Positions 35,752 through 43,824 of a DNA stretch of 64,000 nt are shown here, piece after piece (the stretch's first letter is position 1; each line of letters begins with the position of its first letter). The notes under the pieces are model-generated. The model was not told where the DNA came from, ran no database searches, and saw nothing but the letters and a program-made list of their open reading frames with translations. The translations under genes were made by a program, and so were the position numbers. The DNA is from Nocardia bovistercoris (GTDB lineage Bacteria; Actinomycetota; Actinomycetes; Mycobacteriales; Mycobacteriaceae): the NCBI RefSeq assembly GCF_015674855.1, contig NZ_JADMLG010000009.1:149541-213540 (forward strand). Direction: 5' to 3'.

Positions 35752-35871
35752 CCGCTGTCGTGACGTAGTCGCGACCGATGAACGCTGTCGTGACGTAGTC
35801 GCGACCGATGAACGCTGTCGTGACGTAGTCGCGACCGATGAACGCTGTCGTGACGTAGTCGCGACCGATGA
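35752..35871. repeat. 30-bp tandem direct repeat, 4 copies
   Basis: Units begin at 35761, 35791, 35821 and 35851; the fourth is truncated after about 21 nt. A further 8-9 nt of matching sequence precedes the first. Each contains the palindrome GTCGCGAC. The array lies between the divergent GT2 and GtrA starts. It is open in frame with GT2, so it could be an N-terminal coding extension, but it more likely lies upstream of both genes. Confidence 0.95.
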
Positions 35872-35907
35872 GCACAGCCGCGGCGGCCGGTGGGGTACCG
35901 TCGCCCG

Positions 35908-36435
35908 GTGTCCTACCCCGAGCAGCCCGTGTCGGTTCCCGAACGGTCCGGCTCCGATTCCGCACCAGCCGAGTTCCCCGCCGCGCCGTCGGCGGTTCAG
36001 CGCCTGATCGCCGGTCTGCGGCAGGGCGCGGCGTTCCTGGTCGTCGGGTTGATCGGGCTCGGAGTCGACGCGGGCACATACAACCTGCTGGTGTTCTGGG
36101 GCGGCGAAGGTGTGCTTTATCACGCCCCGATTCCCGCCAAGATCATCGCCATCGCGGTCGCCACCGTGGTCACCTACTTCGGTAACAAGTGGTGGACCTT
36201 CGCGCACAAGCAGACCGACAATCCGGGCCGCGAATATCTGCTCTACGCGGTTTTCAATGTGGTGGCGATCGGATTGCAATTGGGTTGCCTCGGCTTCTCC
36301 CGCTACGTCCTCGACCTGGCCACGCCCTTCTGGGACAACTTCTTCGGCACTTTCATCGGCCAGGTCGTCGCGGTGGTCTTCCGTTACTGGGCGTACGGGA
36401 AATTCGTGTTCACCGGGAAAACGGAGCGTTCGTGA
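35908..36435 (+). CDS. GtrA-family membrane protein
   Basis: A 175-aa protein with a 30-residue hydrophilic N-terminus and four membrane helices (FLVVGLIGLGVDAGTYNLLVFW, AIAVATVVTYFGNKWWTFAH, and so on). GtrA proteins help flip or present polyprenyl-phosphate sugars, here plausibly for the divergent GT2/DUF2142 pair. The start is GTG 35908, with TACCGT 6 nt upstream and no ribosome binding site, again a leaderless pattern. It is distinct from the Rv3789-like copy at 20222. Confidence 0.87.
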   Translation: MSYPEQPVSVPERSGSDSAPAEFPAAPSAVQRLIAGLRQGAAFLVVGLIGLGVDAGTYNLLVFWGGEGVLYHAPIPAKIIAIAVATVVTYFGNKWWTFAHKQTDNPGREYLLYAVFNVVAIGLQLGCLGFSRYVLDLATPFWDNFFGTFIGQVVAVVFRYWAYGKFVFTGKTERS

Positions 36436-36661
36436 GATCGTGACCATTCGGTGTCGGCGCAGGATCGGGCGAGCCGCGCGGATCGCGCATACGCTGAACA
36501 CAGTGCACGCGTGCGAGCTATGTCGTGGGGTGGCCGGTGCGTCCGGTTCATCCGGTTGCTGAGCGGGCAAGCCGGGACACGGATTGATATCCTCGGCCCG
36601 CCGCGAACGGTATCCAGGGGCGTGTGTGTCCCGTCGGCACAGTAAGGATTTCGAGGACTTC

Positions 36662-38560
36662 ATGGAGCAGTCGGCTACTCAGGCCGTTACCGAACCGAAC
36701 GATCACGCCGAAACCGCACCCGCCGCGTTGCGCGTAGATCACCGCGCGCCCGATCGGCTGGTGTTGCAGCGTGGCATCTTCACCGGACCGTCGGCCAAGA
36801 TCAGCGACGAGCTGTACGCCGTCGCGAAGGGACGCGCACATCGGGAACGGTTGGCGCTGCGCCTGGAGAAGGGCGCGTCCGCGCACACCAACACCTACTT
36901 CGGTCGGTTCGCCGCCGCCTACTGGCAGCGTTGGACCACCGTCACCGAGGTGCGCACCACCATGGTGCTCGACGTGGCGGCCAAGGCGCGGGTGCGGCTG
37001 GTCGCCTCCGACATCGCGGGGCACCGGCGCATCATCGAGACCACCGAGGTGAACGCGAGCGGACCGGTCACCCTGACCGCGCCGCTCGACCAGTACGTCG
37101 ACGGCGGCGCGCTGTGGCTCGAATTCGACGCCGTCGGCGGTGAGCTCGGCATCACCGAGCTGACCTGGACCTCGGTCGCCCCCGAACGGGTGCGCCCGGT
37201 GGCCATCGCCATCTGCACCTTCAACCGGGCCGCCGACTGCGCCGAGACGGTGGCCGCGCTGGCCTCCGACCCGACGGTGCTCGCCGCCATCGACGCCGTC
37301 TACGTCATCGATCAGGGCACCGACCTGGTGCGCGACCGGCCGCGCTACCGGGAGACCCAGCCGAGGCTCGGCGACAAACTCCGCTACATCCAGCAGCCGA
37401 ACCTCGGCGGCGCGGGCGGCTTCACCCGCGGCCTCTACGAGGTGTCGGCGGTGAACGAACACGCCGACGTCATCCTCATGGACGACGACATCCTCTGCGA
37501 ACCCGAGACGGTGCTGCGCCTCAACGCCTTCGCCAACTCCACCGTGGAACCCACCCTGGTCGGCGCGCAGATGCTGTTCCTGCTCAACCCCGACTACCTG
37601 AACGTCGGCGCCGAGGAAGTGCATCTGCACGAACTCAAACACGGTCAGCGGGTGGCCAAGGCGCTGCGCAACACCAGCATGCTGAAGAAGAATCAGGAAC
37701 GGCGCGTCGACGCGGGCTACAACGCCTGGTGGACCTGCCTCATCCCGGCCGAGGTGGTGGCCGAGATCGGGCTGCCGTTGCCGATCTTCTTCCAGTGGGA
37801 CGACGTCGAATACGGCATCCGCGCCAGGGAACACGGATTCGTGACCGTGACCCTGCCGAACGCCGCGGTCTGGCACGCCGACTTCTACTGGAAGGACTAC
37901 GACGACTGGGCGCGCTACTTCAGCACCCGCAACTCGCTCATCGTCGGAGCGCTGCACGCCGACCTCGATGCCAAGTCCATCACCCGCGACCTGTTCCGCA
38001 CCATGTCCGAACAGTTGGTCGCCATGCAGTACGGCCTTGTGCACACCACCCTGCAGGGCATCGAGGACTTCCTCGCAGGCCCGAAGGTGTTGCGCGACGG
38101 CGGAATCGCGGCGCTGTCCGCGGCGCGCACGAGTCGCGCCGACTACACCGAGACCGTCAAACATCCCGCGAGCACGCCGCCGGTGCCATCGGCGGACATC
38201 CAATTGCGCAGGGCGGGCGGTGAACCGAGTCGCGCGCTGCTTGTGCTCGTCAAGCGGGCCATCAACCAGTGGTTCGGGCGCACCCAGCACGGGCTGATCG
38301 GCGTCACCCGCGAGGACGCCTACTGGTGGCACGTGTCGCTGTTCGACCACGTGGTGGTCACCGACGCCTCGCAGTCGGGGGTGCGGGTGCGCAGGCGCGA
38401 CAAGGCGCGGGCGCGGGCCTTGCTGCTGCGCATGGTTCGGGTGCTGCGCAGGCTGCGCCGGGAACTGCCGACGCTGCAGGGGCAGTACCGCGCGGCTGTG
38501 CCTGATCTCACCAGTCGCGCGAATTGGGAACGGCTGTACGGGATCGCGCAGCAGGACTGA
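36662..38560 (+). CDS. glfT2: Galactofuranosyltransferase GlfT2
   Basis: The bifunctional beta-1,5/1,6 galactofuranosyltransferase that polymerises galactan from UDP-galactofuranose; 632 aa (637 in M. tuberculosis). An N-terminal beta domain precedes the GT-A core. Metal-binding D274-D276 (MDDD), the catalytic WDD with D380-D381, and His405 (WHADFYWKDY) keep the same spacing as Asp256-258, Asp371-372 and His396 of the mycobacterial enzyme. The start is ATG 36662, with GAGG 5 nt upstream; open sequence before it is not coding. The mutase gene glf, which precedes glfT2 in mycobacteria, is absent from the window. Confidence 0.96.
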   Translation: MEQSATQAVTEPNDHAETAPAALRVDHRAPDRLVLQRGIFTGPSAKISDELYAVAKGRAHRERLALRLEKGASAHTNTYFGRFAAAYWQRWTTVTEVRTTMVLDVAAKARVRLVASDIAGHRRIIETTEVNASGPVTLTAPLDQYVDGGALWLEFDAVGGELGITELTWTSVAPERVRPVAIAICTFNRAADCAETVAALASDPTVLAAIDAVYVIDQGTDLVRDRPRYRETQPRLGDKLRYIQQPNLGGAGGFTRGLYEVSAVNEHADVILMDDDILCEPETVLRLNAFANSTVEPTLVGAQMLFLLNPDYLNVGAEEVHLHELKHGQRVAKALRNTSMLKKNQERRVDAGYNAWWTCLIPAEVVAEIGLPLPIFFQWDDVEYGIRAREHGFVTVTLPNAAVWHADFYWKDYDDWARYFSTRNSLIVGALHADLDAKSITRDLFRTMSEQLVAMQYGLVHTTLQGIEDFLAGPKVLRDGGIAALSAARTSRADYTETVKHPASTPPVPSADIQLRRAGGEPSRALLVLVKRAINQWFGRTQHGLIGVTREDAYWWHVSLFDHVVVTDASQSGVRVRRRDKARARALLLRMVRVLRRLRRELPTLQGQYRAAVPDLTSRANWERLYGIAQQD

Positions 38561-38565
38561 TCGCG

Positions 38566-38673
38566 CTCGTGTCACGTGCGGGCTTGCGTCGCGTGCGTGT
38601 CGCGCGCGGCTTGTGTCGCGTGCGGCGTGCGTGGCGTGCGGCTTGCGTGACGTGCGGCTTGTGTCACGTGGGG
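38566..38673. repeat. Degenerate 16-bp tandem repeat downstream of glfT2
   Basis: Roughly six copies of a unit close to TTGYGTSRCGTGCGGC, clearest at 38611-38673. The 16-bp period excludes a coding role. It lies between the glfT2 stop and its terminator. Confidence 0.8.
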
Positions 38674-38675
38674 AA

Positions 38676-38706
38676 ATGCGGACGGGCTTCCGATGCCCGT
38701 CCGCAT
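38676..38706. terminator. Bidirectional terminator
   Basis: Perfect 12-bp stem (38676-38687 with 38695-38706) and a 7-nt loop, between convergent glfT2 and the SDR gene. Confidence 0.85.
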
Positions 38707-38784
38707 CGCGTTCGCTGTGGCGCGGTCAGCGGAATGAATCGGTCGCGGCGACTCGGTGGCGCCTGTCTCTGTCGCGGTGTGCCG

Positions 38785-39636
38785 TCAGAGGAACAGATCG
38801 GTGGTCAGTGGACCGTCGCCGGGGACGACGCGGTACTCGTCGAGGTCGGTGATGCCGTGCGCGGCGAGGACCTCGTCATCTATGAAGAAGTTGCCGGTAG
38901 TCTTCGCGGCGGGCGAGGTGAGCACCAGGTACGCGGAGTCGGCGTAGATCGCGGGCGTGCGCGAGGTGGCGACCATCTCCGGCCCGCCGAGCAGGTTCTC
39001 GACCGCCGCGGTGGCGATGGTGGTGCGCGGCCACAGCGAGTTGACGCCGATGCCGTCGCCCTTCAGTTCCTCGGCCAATCCCAGTGTGGTGAGCGACATT
39101 CCGTATTTGGCGATGGTGTAGCCGAGGGACGAGCCCGCCCATTTCGGGTCCAGGTTCAGCGGCGGCGACAGGGTCAGCACGTGCGGGTTCCGGCCCGCCT
39201 TCGCCGACGCGCGCAGATGCGGAATGCTCAGCTTGGCGAGCAGGAAACTGCCCCGGCAGTTGATGTCCTGCATGAGGTCGTACTTCTTCATCGATAGGGC
39301 GTCGGTGGGGGACAGGTCGATCGCCGAGGCGTTGTTGACGACGATGTCGATGCCGCCGAACCGCTCGACGGTCTTGCGCACCGCCTCGGCCACCGACTCG
39401 TCGTCGCGGATATCGCCGACGTGCGCCAGCACTTGGCCGCCGGTCTGTTCCAGTTCGGCGGCCGCGGTGTGGATGGTGCCGGGGAGCCGGGGATGCGGCT
39501 GGTCGGTCTTGGCGATCAGCGTGATGTTCGCCCCGTCCGCCGCCGCGCGCTTGGCGATCTCGAGCCCGATGCCTCGGCTGCCGCCGGACATGATCATCGT
39601 CGCGCCCGCCAGCGGTTTCGATGCCGGTTCCGTCAT
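38785..39636 (-). CDS. Short-chain dehydrogenase, HSDL2-like
   Basis: NAD(P)-dependent SDR of 283 aa. SGGSRGIGLEIAKRAA is the nucleotide-binding motif, NNASA is present, and YTIAKYGMS gives the catalytic Tyr-Lys. The insert KTDQPHPRLPGTIHTAAAELE after strand 2 is characteristic of the hydroxysteroid-dehydrogenase-like-2 subgroup. The start is ATG 39636 with an excellent AGGAG ribosome binding site; earlier open frame is not used. A perfect palindrome about 70-87 nt upstream suggests control by a TetR-type repressor encoded elsewhere. The substrate is unknown. Confidence 0.9.
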   Translation of the reverse strand: MTEPASKPLAGATMIMSGGSRGIGLEIAKRAAADGANITLIAKTDQPHPRLPGTIHTAAAELEQTGGQVLAHVGDIRDDESVAEAVRKTVERFGGIDIVVNNASAIDLSPTDALSMKKYDLMQDINCRGSFLLAKLSIPHLRASAKAGRNPHVLTLSPPLNLDPKWAGSSLGYTIAKYGMSLTTLGLAEELKGDGIGVNSLWPRTTIATAAVENLLGGPEMVATSRTPAIYADSAYLVLTSPAAKTTGNFFIDDEVLAAHGITDLDEYRVVPGDGPLTTDLFL

Positions 39637-39705
39637 GACCTGCTCCTTTCGTCTCGGCGCGGGACGCGAGCCGCCCGCGGCCTCCACTCCCGAGCGTAGC
39701 CCCTC

Positions 39706-39723
39706 TATGCAACCAGTTGCATA
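39706..39723. promoter_or_regulatory. Palindromic operator TATGCAAC-CA-GTTGCATA
   Basis: Perfect 8-bp inverted repeat with a 2-nt spacer upstream of the SDR gene, abutting the stop codon of the next gene. It overlaps the likely -35 region; a TACGCT box lies just downstream on the minus strand. It is typical of TetR-family sites. Confidence 0.7.
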
Positions 39724-40635
39724 CTAGATCGAGGCGACCAGCGCCAGCAGCAGGATCAGTAGCACCAACGCGCCGACCAGCGCGAACGGCAGCCAGACGA
39801 ACAACATCCCCGGCGTCTTCTGCGGCTCGAATCCGAGCGCGCCACCGAGGAACACCACCGCGGGCGGCTTGTAATAGGCCCGCAACCCCTGCGCTTGATG
39901 CACCTGCACCGTCATCTGCGCCGCACCCATATCGAACAACCACGGCGTCGCGACCCACACGTGATAGGTGCCAGGCCCGAGCGGAATATTGTTCTCCCCC
40001 CACCGCGTATTCGGCACCAGCTGCCCATTGATCTTGATCTTCGGCGTGGTCAACAACCCCATCATGAAGTTGAACCACTCATAGGACGCGTCGATGGTGA
40101 GCCCGGACGTGGCCGTCGGCACGTGCTGCTGATACGGCTGGCCGTACCAGCCGTACTGCTGCCCTGCCTGCTGCGGCGCGAACTGCCCATGCGGCGGCGG
40201 CATCTGCTGATGCGGTCCCGACGCGGGGTAGGGCGACTGCTGCCCGAGCGGTCTTTGTGGATACGCCGGTGCCGCCGCCTGCTGATGTGGCCCGGACTGC
40301 GAGTAGGACTGTTGCGGCACTTGCGGATTCGCTCCCGACTGCCCAAAAGGCTGCGAACCGGCCGACTGCGCCTGCCCGTACTGCGGTGGCGCCTGCTGAT
40401 GTGGTCCCGATGGTGGCTGCGAGAGCTGCTGGTGCGCTCCAGGCATGGGGAAAGGCTGCTGACCGGGTGCCTGCCAGTACGGCGGCTGCGGCGCCTGCCG
40501 GTGCGGCGCGGACTGTCCGTAGGGCTGTTGTGGCACTTGCAGATGCGACCCCGATGAGCCGGCCGCCGACGCGGGCTGACCTTGCTGGGATTGCTGCGGC
40601 CCGTCCTGAGGTGGGTATCCGCCGGGGTAAGTCAT
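39724..40635 (-). CDS. Pro/Gln-rich protein with C-terminal membrane anchor
   Basis: 303 aa from ATG 40635, with GGGAGA 5 nt upstream. The first 180 residues are low-complexity, rich in Pro, Gln, Gly, Ser and His, with repeated GPHQQ and QPYGQS motifs. A compact beta-rich domain follows (SYEWFNFMMGLLTTPKIKINGQLVPNTRWGENNIPLGPGTYHVWVATPWLFDMG), then a C-terminal hydrophobic helix and no tail. It is probably a membrane-anchored cytoplasmic protein with a flexible arm. It lies 56 nt after rsgA on the same strand, so co-transcription is likely. Function is unknown. Confidence 0.8.
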   Translation of the reverse strand: MTYPGGYPPQDGPQQSQQGQPASAAGSSGSHLQVPQQPYGQSAPHRQAPQPPYWQAPGQQPFPMPGAHQQLSQPPSGPHQQAPPQYGQAQSAGSQPFGQSGANPQVPQQSYSQSGPHQQAAAPAYPQRPLGQQSPYPASGPHQQMPPPHGQFAPQQAGQQYGWYGQPYQQHVPTATSGLTIDASYEWFNFMMGLLTTPKIKINGQLVPNTRWGENNIPLGPGTYHVWVATPWLFDMGAAQMTVQVHQAQGLRAYYKPPAVVFLGGALGFEPQKTPGMLFVWLPFALVGALVLLILLLALVASI

Positions 40636-40691
40636 CCATTTCTCCCAAGATCGCGAAATCTGCGAGCCGAATGTACCCCGGCGGATTCCGG

Positions 40692-41747
40692 TCAGCGCCG
40701 CGAGTTCCGGTCGCGGTAGTGCTGCCGCTGCTGCTTGCTGATGTCGCGCCACGCCCGGTTGCGTTCGGCTTGCAGCCGTTTGTCGGTGCGCGCCAGCATC
40801 CGGTCGTTCTCGCGGCCCAGTTTGCGGTAGTTGTCGAAACGGCGCTGAGTCAGTTCACCTACCTCGATGGCCGCCAGCACCGCGCATCCCGGTTCGCTGT
40901 CGTGCGCGCAATCGGCGAATCGGCAGTGCCGGGCGAAGGATTCGATATCGCTGAAGGTGCGTTCGATGCCATCGCTCGCGTCCCAGAGCCCGATGCCGCG
41001 CAGTCCCGGTGTGTCGATCAGCGTGCCGCCGGTCGGCAGCGGCCGCAGTTCCCGGTGCACCGTGGTGTGGCGGCCCTTCTTGTCCACGGAACGAACGGCG
41101 CTGGTGGCGAACACTTCCGCACCGAGCAGAGCATTGGCGAGGGTGGATTTGCCCGCGCCGGAAGGGCCGATGAGCGCGACCGTGCCGTCGAGGAGCGCGG
41201 TGAGCACGTCGAGTCCGGCGCCGGTGCTCGCGCTCACCGCGACCGCCGTCGCACCCGGCGCCACCGCGCGCACCTCGTCGAGCGGAATGAATTCCGCCGC
41301 ATCCGCTTTGGTGAGCACCACCACCGGCTTGGCATTGCTCTCCCACGCCAGCGCGAGCATGCGTTCGATCCGGCCGAGGTCGACGTCGCCGTCGGCGGCC
41401 GTGCAGATCAGCACGGTGTCGACATTGGCGGCGAGCACCTGCCCCTCGGACCGCCCGGACACCGACGATCGCATGATCGCCGAACGCCGAGGCAACAGCT
41501 GCCGAACAGTCGGCTCGTCCGTGCCGACCTCCAGTGTGACCCAGTCGCCGGTGCACAGACCGCCGAGCTCGGAGTCGGAACGGGAACAGCGCGCCCGCGC
41601 CGGACCGGTGGGGCTCGCGACATCGCATTCGCCGCGATCCATGCGGATCACCCGCGCGGGCACGCTGCCGGGTGTGACGAGCGGGGTGTAGTAATCGGAT
41701 ACGGCCTCGTTCCAGCCGTAAGGAATGAGCAGGTCGTTGTCGACCAT
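40692..41747 (-). CDS. rsgA: Ribosome small-subunit-dependent GTPase RsgA
   Basis: A circularly permuted GTPase (YjeQ family), 351 aa, involved in 30S subunit maturation. The G motifs appear in permuted order: TKAD (G4), then GPSGAGKST (G1) and DTPGLRGIG (G3). The C-terminal zinc motif HCRFADCAHDSEPGC is intact. The N-terminal OB-fold region (PARVIRMDRGECDV) is present. The start is ATG 41747. A 29-codon frame with a strong ribosome binding site lies 42 nt upstream, and the Pro/Gln-rich gene follows. Confidence 0.94.
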   Translation of the reverse strand: MVDNDLLIPYGWNEAVSDYYTPLVTPGSVPARVIRMDRGECDVASPTGPARARCSRSDSELGGLCTGDWVTLEVGTDEPTVRQLLPRRSAIMRSSVSGRSEGQVLAANVDTVLICTAADGDVDLGRIERMLALAWESNAKPVVVLTKADAAEFIPLDEVRAVAPGATAVAVSASTGAGLDVLTALLDGTVALIGPSGAGKSTLANALLGAEVFATSAVRSVDKKGRHTTVHRELRPLPTGGTLIDTPGLRGIGLWDASDGIERTFSDIESFARHCRFADCAHDSEPGCAVLAAIEVGELTQRRFDNYRKLGRENDRMLARTDKRLQAERNRAWRDISKQQRQHYRDRNSRR

Positions 41748-41789
41748 GAGAAGTGAGGTCCTTCGTCGGGCGCCGAGCCCGAGGCGGAC

Positions 41790-41879
41790 TCAGCGAATGA
41801 AGCGGGAGAAGGTGATCTGCGGGGCGGTGACTCGCACCGCCGCGGCGCAGGCGGGCACGGCGAAGACAGCGTTCGTCAC
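41790..41879 (-). CDS. Small ORF (29 aa) upstream of rsgA
   Basis: GTG 41879 is preceded by GAGGAGGTGGGTATTC, one of the strongest ribosome binding sites in the window. The peptide begins MTNAVFAVPACAAAV and ends in TFSRFIR. It is hydrophobic in its first half and basic at the end, so it could be a tiny membrane peptide or a leader. It sits 42 nt before rsgA on the same strand. No known family is recalled. Confidence 0.55.
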   Translation of the reverse strand: MTNAVFAVPACAAAVRVTAPQITFSRFIR

Positions 41880-41994
41880 GAATACCCACCTCCTCGTCTC
41901 ATTCGTCGGTCGACACACTCTGACACCTCGCGCCGAAGCGCGCAATCCATTTATTTCGGAGTACCGGCTCGGTCACCCCGCCCGACCGCCCGTG

Positions 41995-42963
41995 CTATTT
42001 GTCCGGTTTGCCGAACTGCTCGTGGCGCCCCAGCGAATGCAGATGGAACCACTCCCGCAACCCCGCCGGATCGCGTCGGGTGATCAGGAAGAACCAGGAG
42101 AACCGAATCCACTCCTGCGGCAACAGTTTCCGCATACCCGGCTGCGCCATAAGATACCCGCGATTGCGATAGGTGAAGTACCGCTTGACCGGATCGTCCG
42201 GATACTGCGTGTGCATACGCCCGCCGAGGATCGGCTTGAACTCCGCCGACCCGTTCGGATGCAGATAGGCCGTCTGCAGACAGGTGCCGAACGGCAACCC
42301 GGACCGCACCAGCCGCCGATGCACCTCGACCTCGTCACCGCGGACGAACAGCCGCAGATCGGGCACGCCGATGAGATCGACCGCCTTGGCCGAGATCAGC
42401 GCGCCGTTGAACAGCGACGCGATCCCGGGCAGGAAGTCCTCGTCGCCGAGTTCGGACCGGTGCCGCCGCCACACCACGCCGCGCCGCAGCGGGAAGGCCA
42501 GGTTGTCGGGGTTGTCGATATCGCACACCACCGGCGACACCTCGGCGAGCCCGTGCCGTTCGGCGCAGTCGAGCAGGGTGGCGAGCACCTCGGGGCCTTC
42601 CGGGCGGCCGTCGTCGTCGGCCAGCCAGACCCAGTCGGCGCCCTGGCTGAGCGCGTGCAGCATGCCGAGCGCGAATCCGCCCGCGCCGCCGAGATTGTGC
42701 GCCGAACCCAGGTAGGTGGCCTCGATCGGCTGGTCCCGGACCAGATCGGCGACCTCGGACTCGTTGGCGTTGTCGATGACGATCAGGTGGTCGACCGGAC
42801 GGGTCTGGCTGGTGAGCACCTTCAGCGATTCGGCGAGCAGGTCGCGCCGCTTGTGGGTCACCACGACGGCGATGATCCGCGCGTCGGGCCCGGTGCCCGC
42901 TTCGGGTTGTACGGCCGCGGCGTCCAGCAGCGGTGGAATCGCGTCGTCGGCCTGACCGGTCAT
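41995..42963 (-). CDS. glfT1: Galactofuranosyltransferase GlfT1
   Basis: GT2 enzyme of 322 aa (304 in M. tuberculosis) that adds the first two galactofuranose residues onto the rhamnosyl-GlcNAc decaprenyl linker. IIAVVVTHKRRDLLAESLKVL opens the GT-A domain, followed by VIDNAN, HNLGGAGGFALGM, the WLADDDGRPEG metal motif and FVRGDEVEVHRRL. The start is ATG 42963, overlapping the wzt stop (ATGA). It is the last gene of wzm-wzt-glfT1, the same three genes as Rv3781-Rv3783 but in a different order. Confidence 0.94.
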   Translation of the reverse strand: MTGQADDAIPPLLDAAAVQPEAGTGPDARIIAVVVTHKRRDLLAESLKVLTSQTRPVDHLIVIDNANESEVADLVRDQPIEATYLGSAHNLGGAGGFALGMLHALSQGADWVWLADDDGRPEGPEVLATLLDCAERHGLAEVSPVVCDIDNPDNLAFPLRRGVVWRRHRSELGDEDFLPGIASLFNGALISAKAVDLIGVPDLRLFVRGDEVEVHRRLVRSGLPFGTCLQTAYLHPNGSAEFKPILGGRMHTQYPDDPVKRYFTYRNRGYLMAQPGMRKLLPQEWIRFSWFFLITRRDPAGLREWFHLHSLGRHEQFGKPDK

Positions 42964-43811
42964 GCCTGATTCCGCTCCAGTTCTCGTTCGTCGGATTTCG
43001 CGGCGTTCGCCGTTCGTTCCGCTTCCATTTCACGCAGCACCGTCGCGACGTGGTTACCGGCGTCGGGCCCCTCGTAGGCGCGGACCACCTCTTCGATGCC
43101 GCCGCGCAGCCTGATGTGCCCGTGGTCGATCCACATCGCCGAATCGCACAGTTGCGCAAGGAATTCGTTGGAGTGGCTCGCGAAGACCAGGATGCCAGAG
43201 CGTGCGACCAGTTCTTGCAGCCGCCGTCGCGCCTTCTTCATGAATTCCGCGTCCACCGCGCCGATGCCCTCGTCGAGCAGCAGGATCTCCGGGTCGATGG
43301 AGGTGACGACGCCCATCGCCAGCCGCACCCGCATACCCGTCGAATAGGTGCGCAGCGGCATCGACAGATATTCGCCGAGTTCGGTGAAGTCGGCGATCTC
43401 ATCGATCTTGGCCAGCATCTGTTTGCGGGTCTGGCCGAGGAACAGCCCGCGGATGACGATGTTCTCGTACCCGGAGATCTCCGGGTCCATGCCGACGCCG
43501 AGGTCGAAGACCGGCGCGACCCGCCCTCGGATCCGCGCGCTGCCGCGTGATGGCTCGTAGATGCCGGACAGCAGGCGCAACAGCGTCGATTTGCCCGCGC
43601 CGTTGTGGCCGACCAGGCCGATCCGGTCGCCTTCCTTCAGCGAGAGATTGATATCGCGCAGCGCTTCGACCACGACCACATCGGACTGGTTGCGGCCGAT
43701 GGCGCCGCCCGCCTTGCCGAGGAACGCCTTCTTCAGCGACCGCGACTTGGCGTCGAAGATCGGGAACTCGACCCACGCCTGGTGGGTTTCGATACTCACT
43801 CGGGAGGTCAC
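42960..43811 (-). CDS. wzt: Galactan exporter ABC ATPase Wzt
   Basis: ABC-transporter ATP-binding subunit of 283 aa for export of the lipid-linked galactan (counterpart of Rv3781). Walker A is GHNGAGKST, the signature is YSTGMRVRLAMGV, Walker B is EILLLDEGIGAVD, and the switch His is in ASHSNEF. There is no long C-terminal sugar-binding domain, as expected for this subtype. The start is GTG 43811, with GGAGAG 7 nt upstream. It is translated between wzm and glfT1 with tight spacing. Confidence 0.93.
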   Translation of the reverse strand: MTSRVSIETHQAWVEFPIFDAKSRSLKKAFLGKAGGAIGRNQSDVVVVEALRDINLSLKEGDRIGLVGHNGAGKSTLLRLLSGIYEPSRGSARIRGRVAPVFDLGVGMDPEISGYENIVIRGLFLGQTRKQMLAKIDEIADFTELGEYLSMPLRTYSTGMRVRLAMGVVTSIDPEILLLDEGIGAVDAEFMKKARRRLQELVARSGILVFASHSNEFLAQLCDSAMWIDHGHIRLRGGIEEVVRAYEGPDAGNHVATVLREMEAERTANAAKSDERELERNQA

Positions 43812-43824
43812 CGCGGAACTCTCC

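Noticed and set aside
35752..35871. CRISPR array
   Set aside because: The 30-bp units are directly adjacent with no spacers, so it is a simple tandem repeat.
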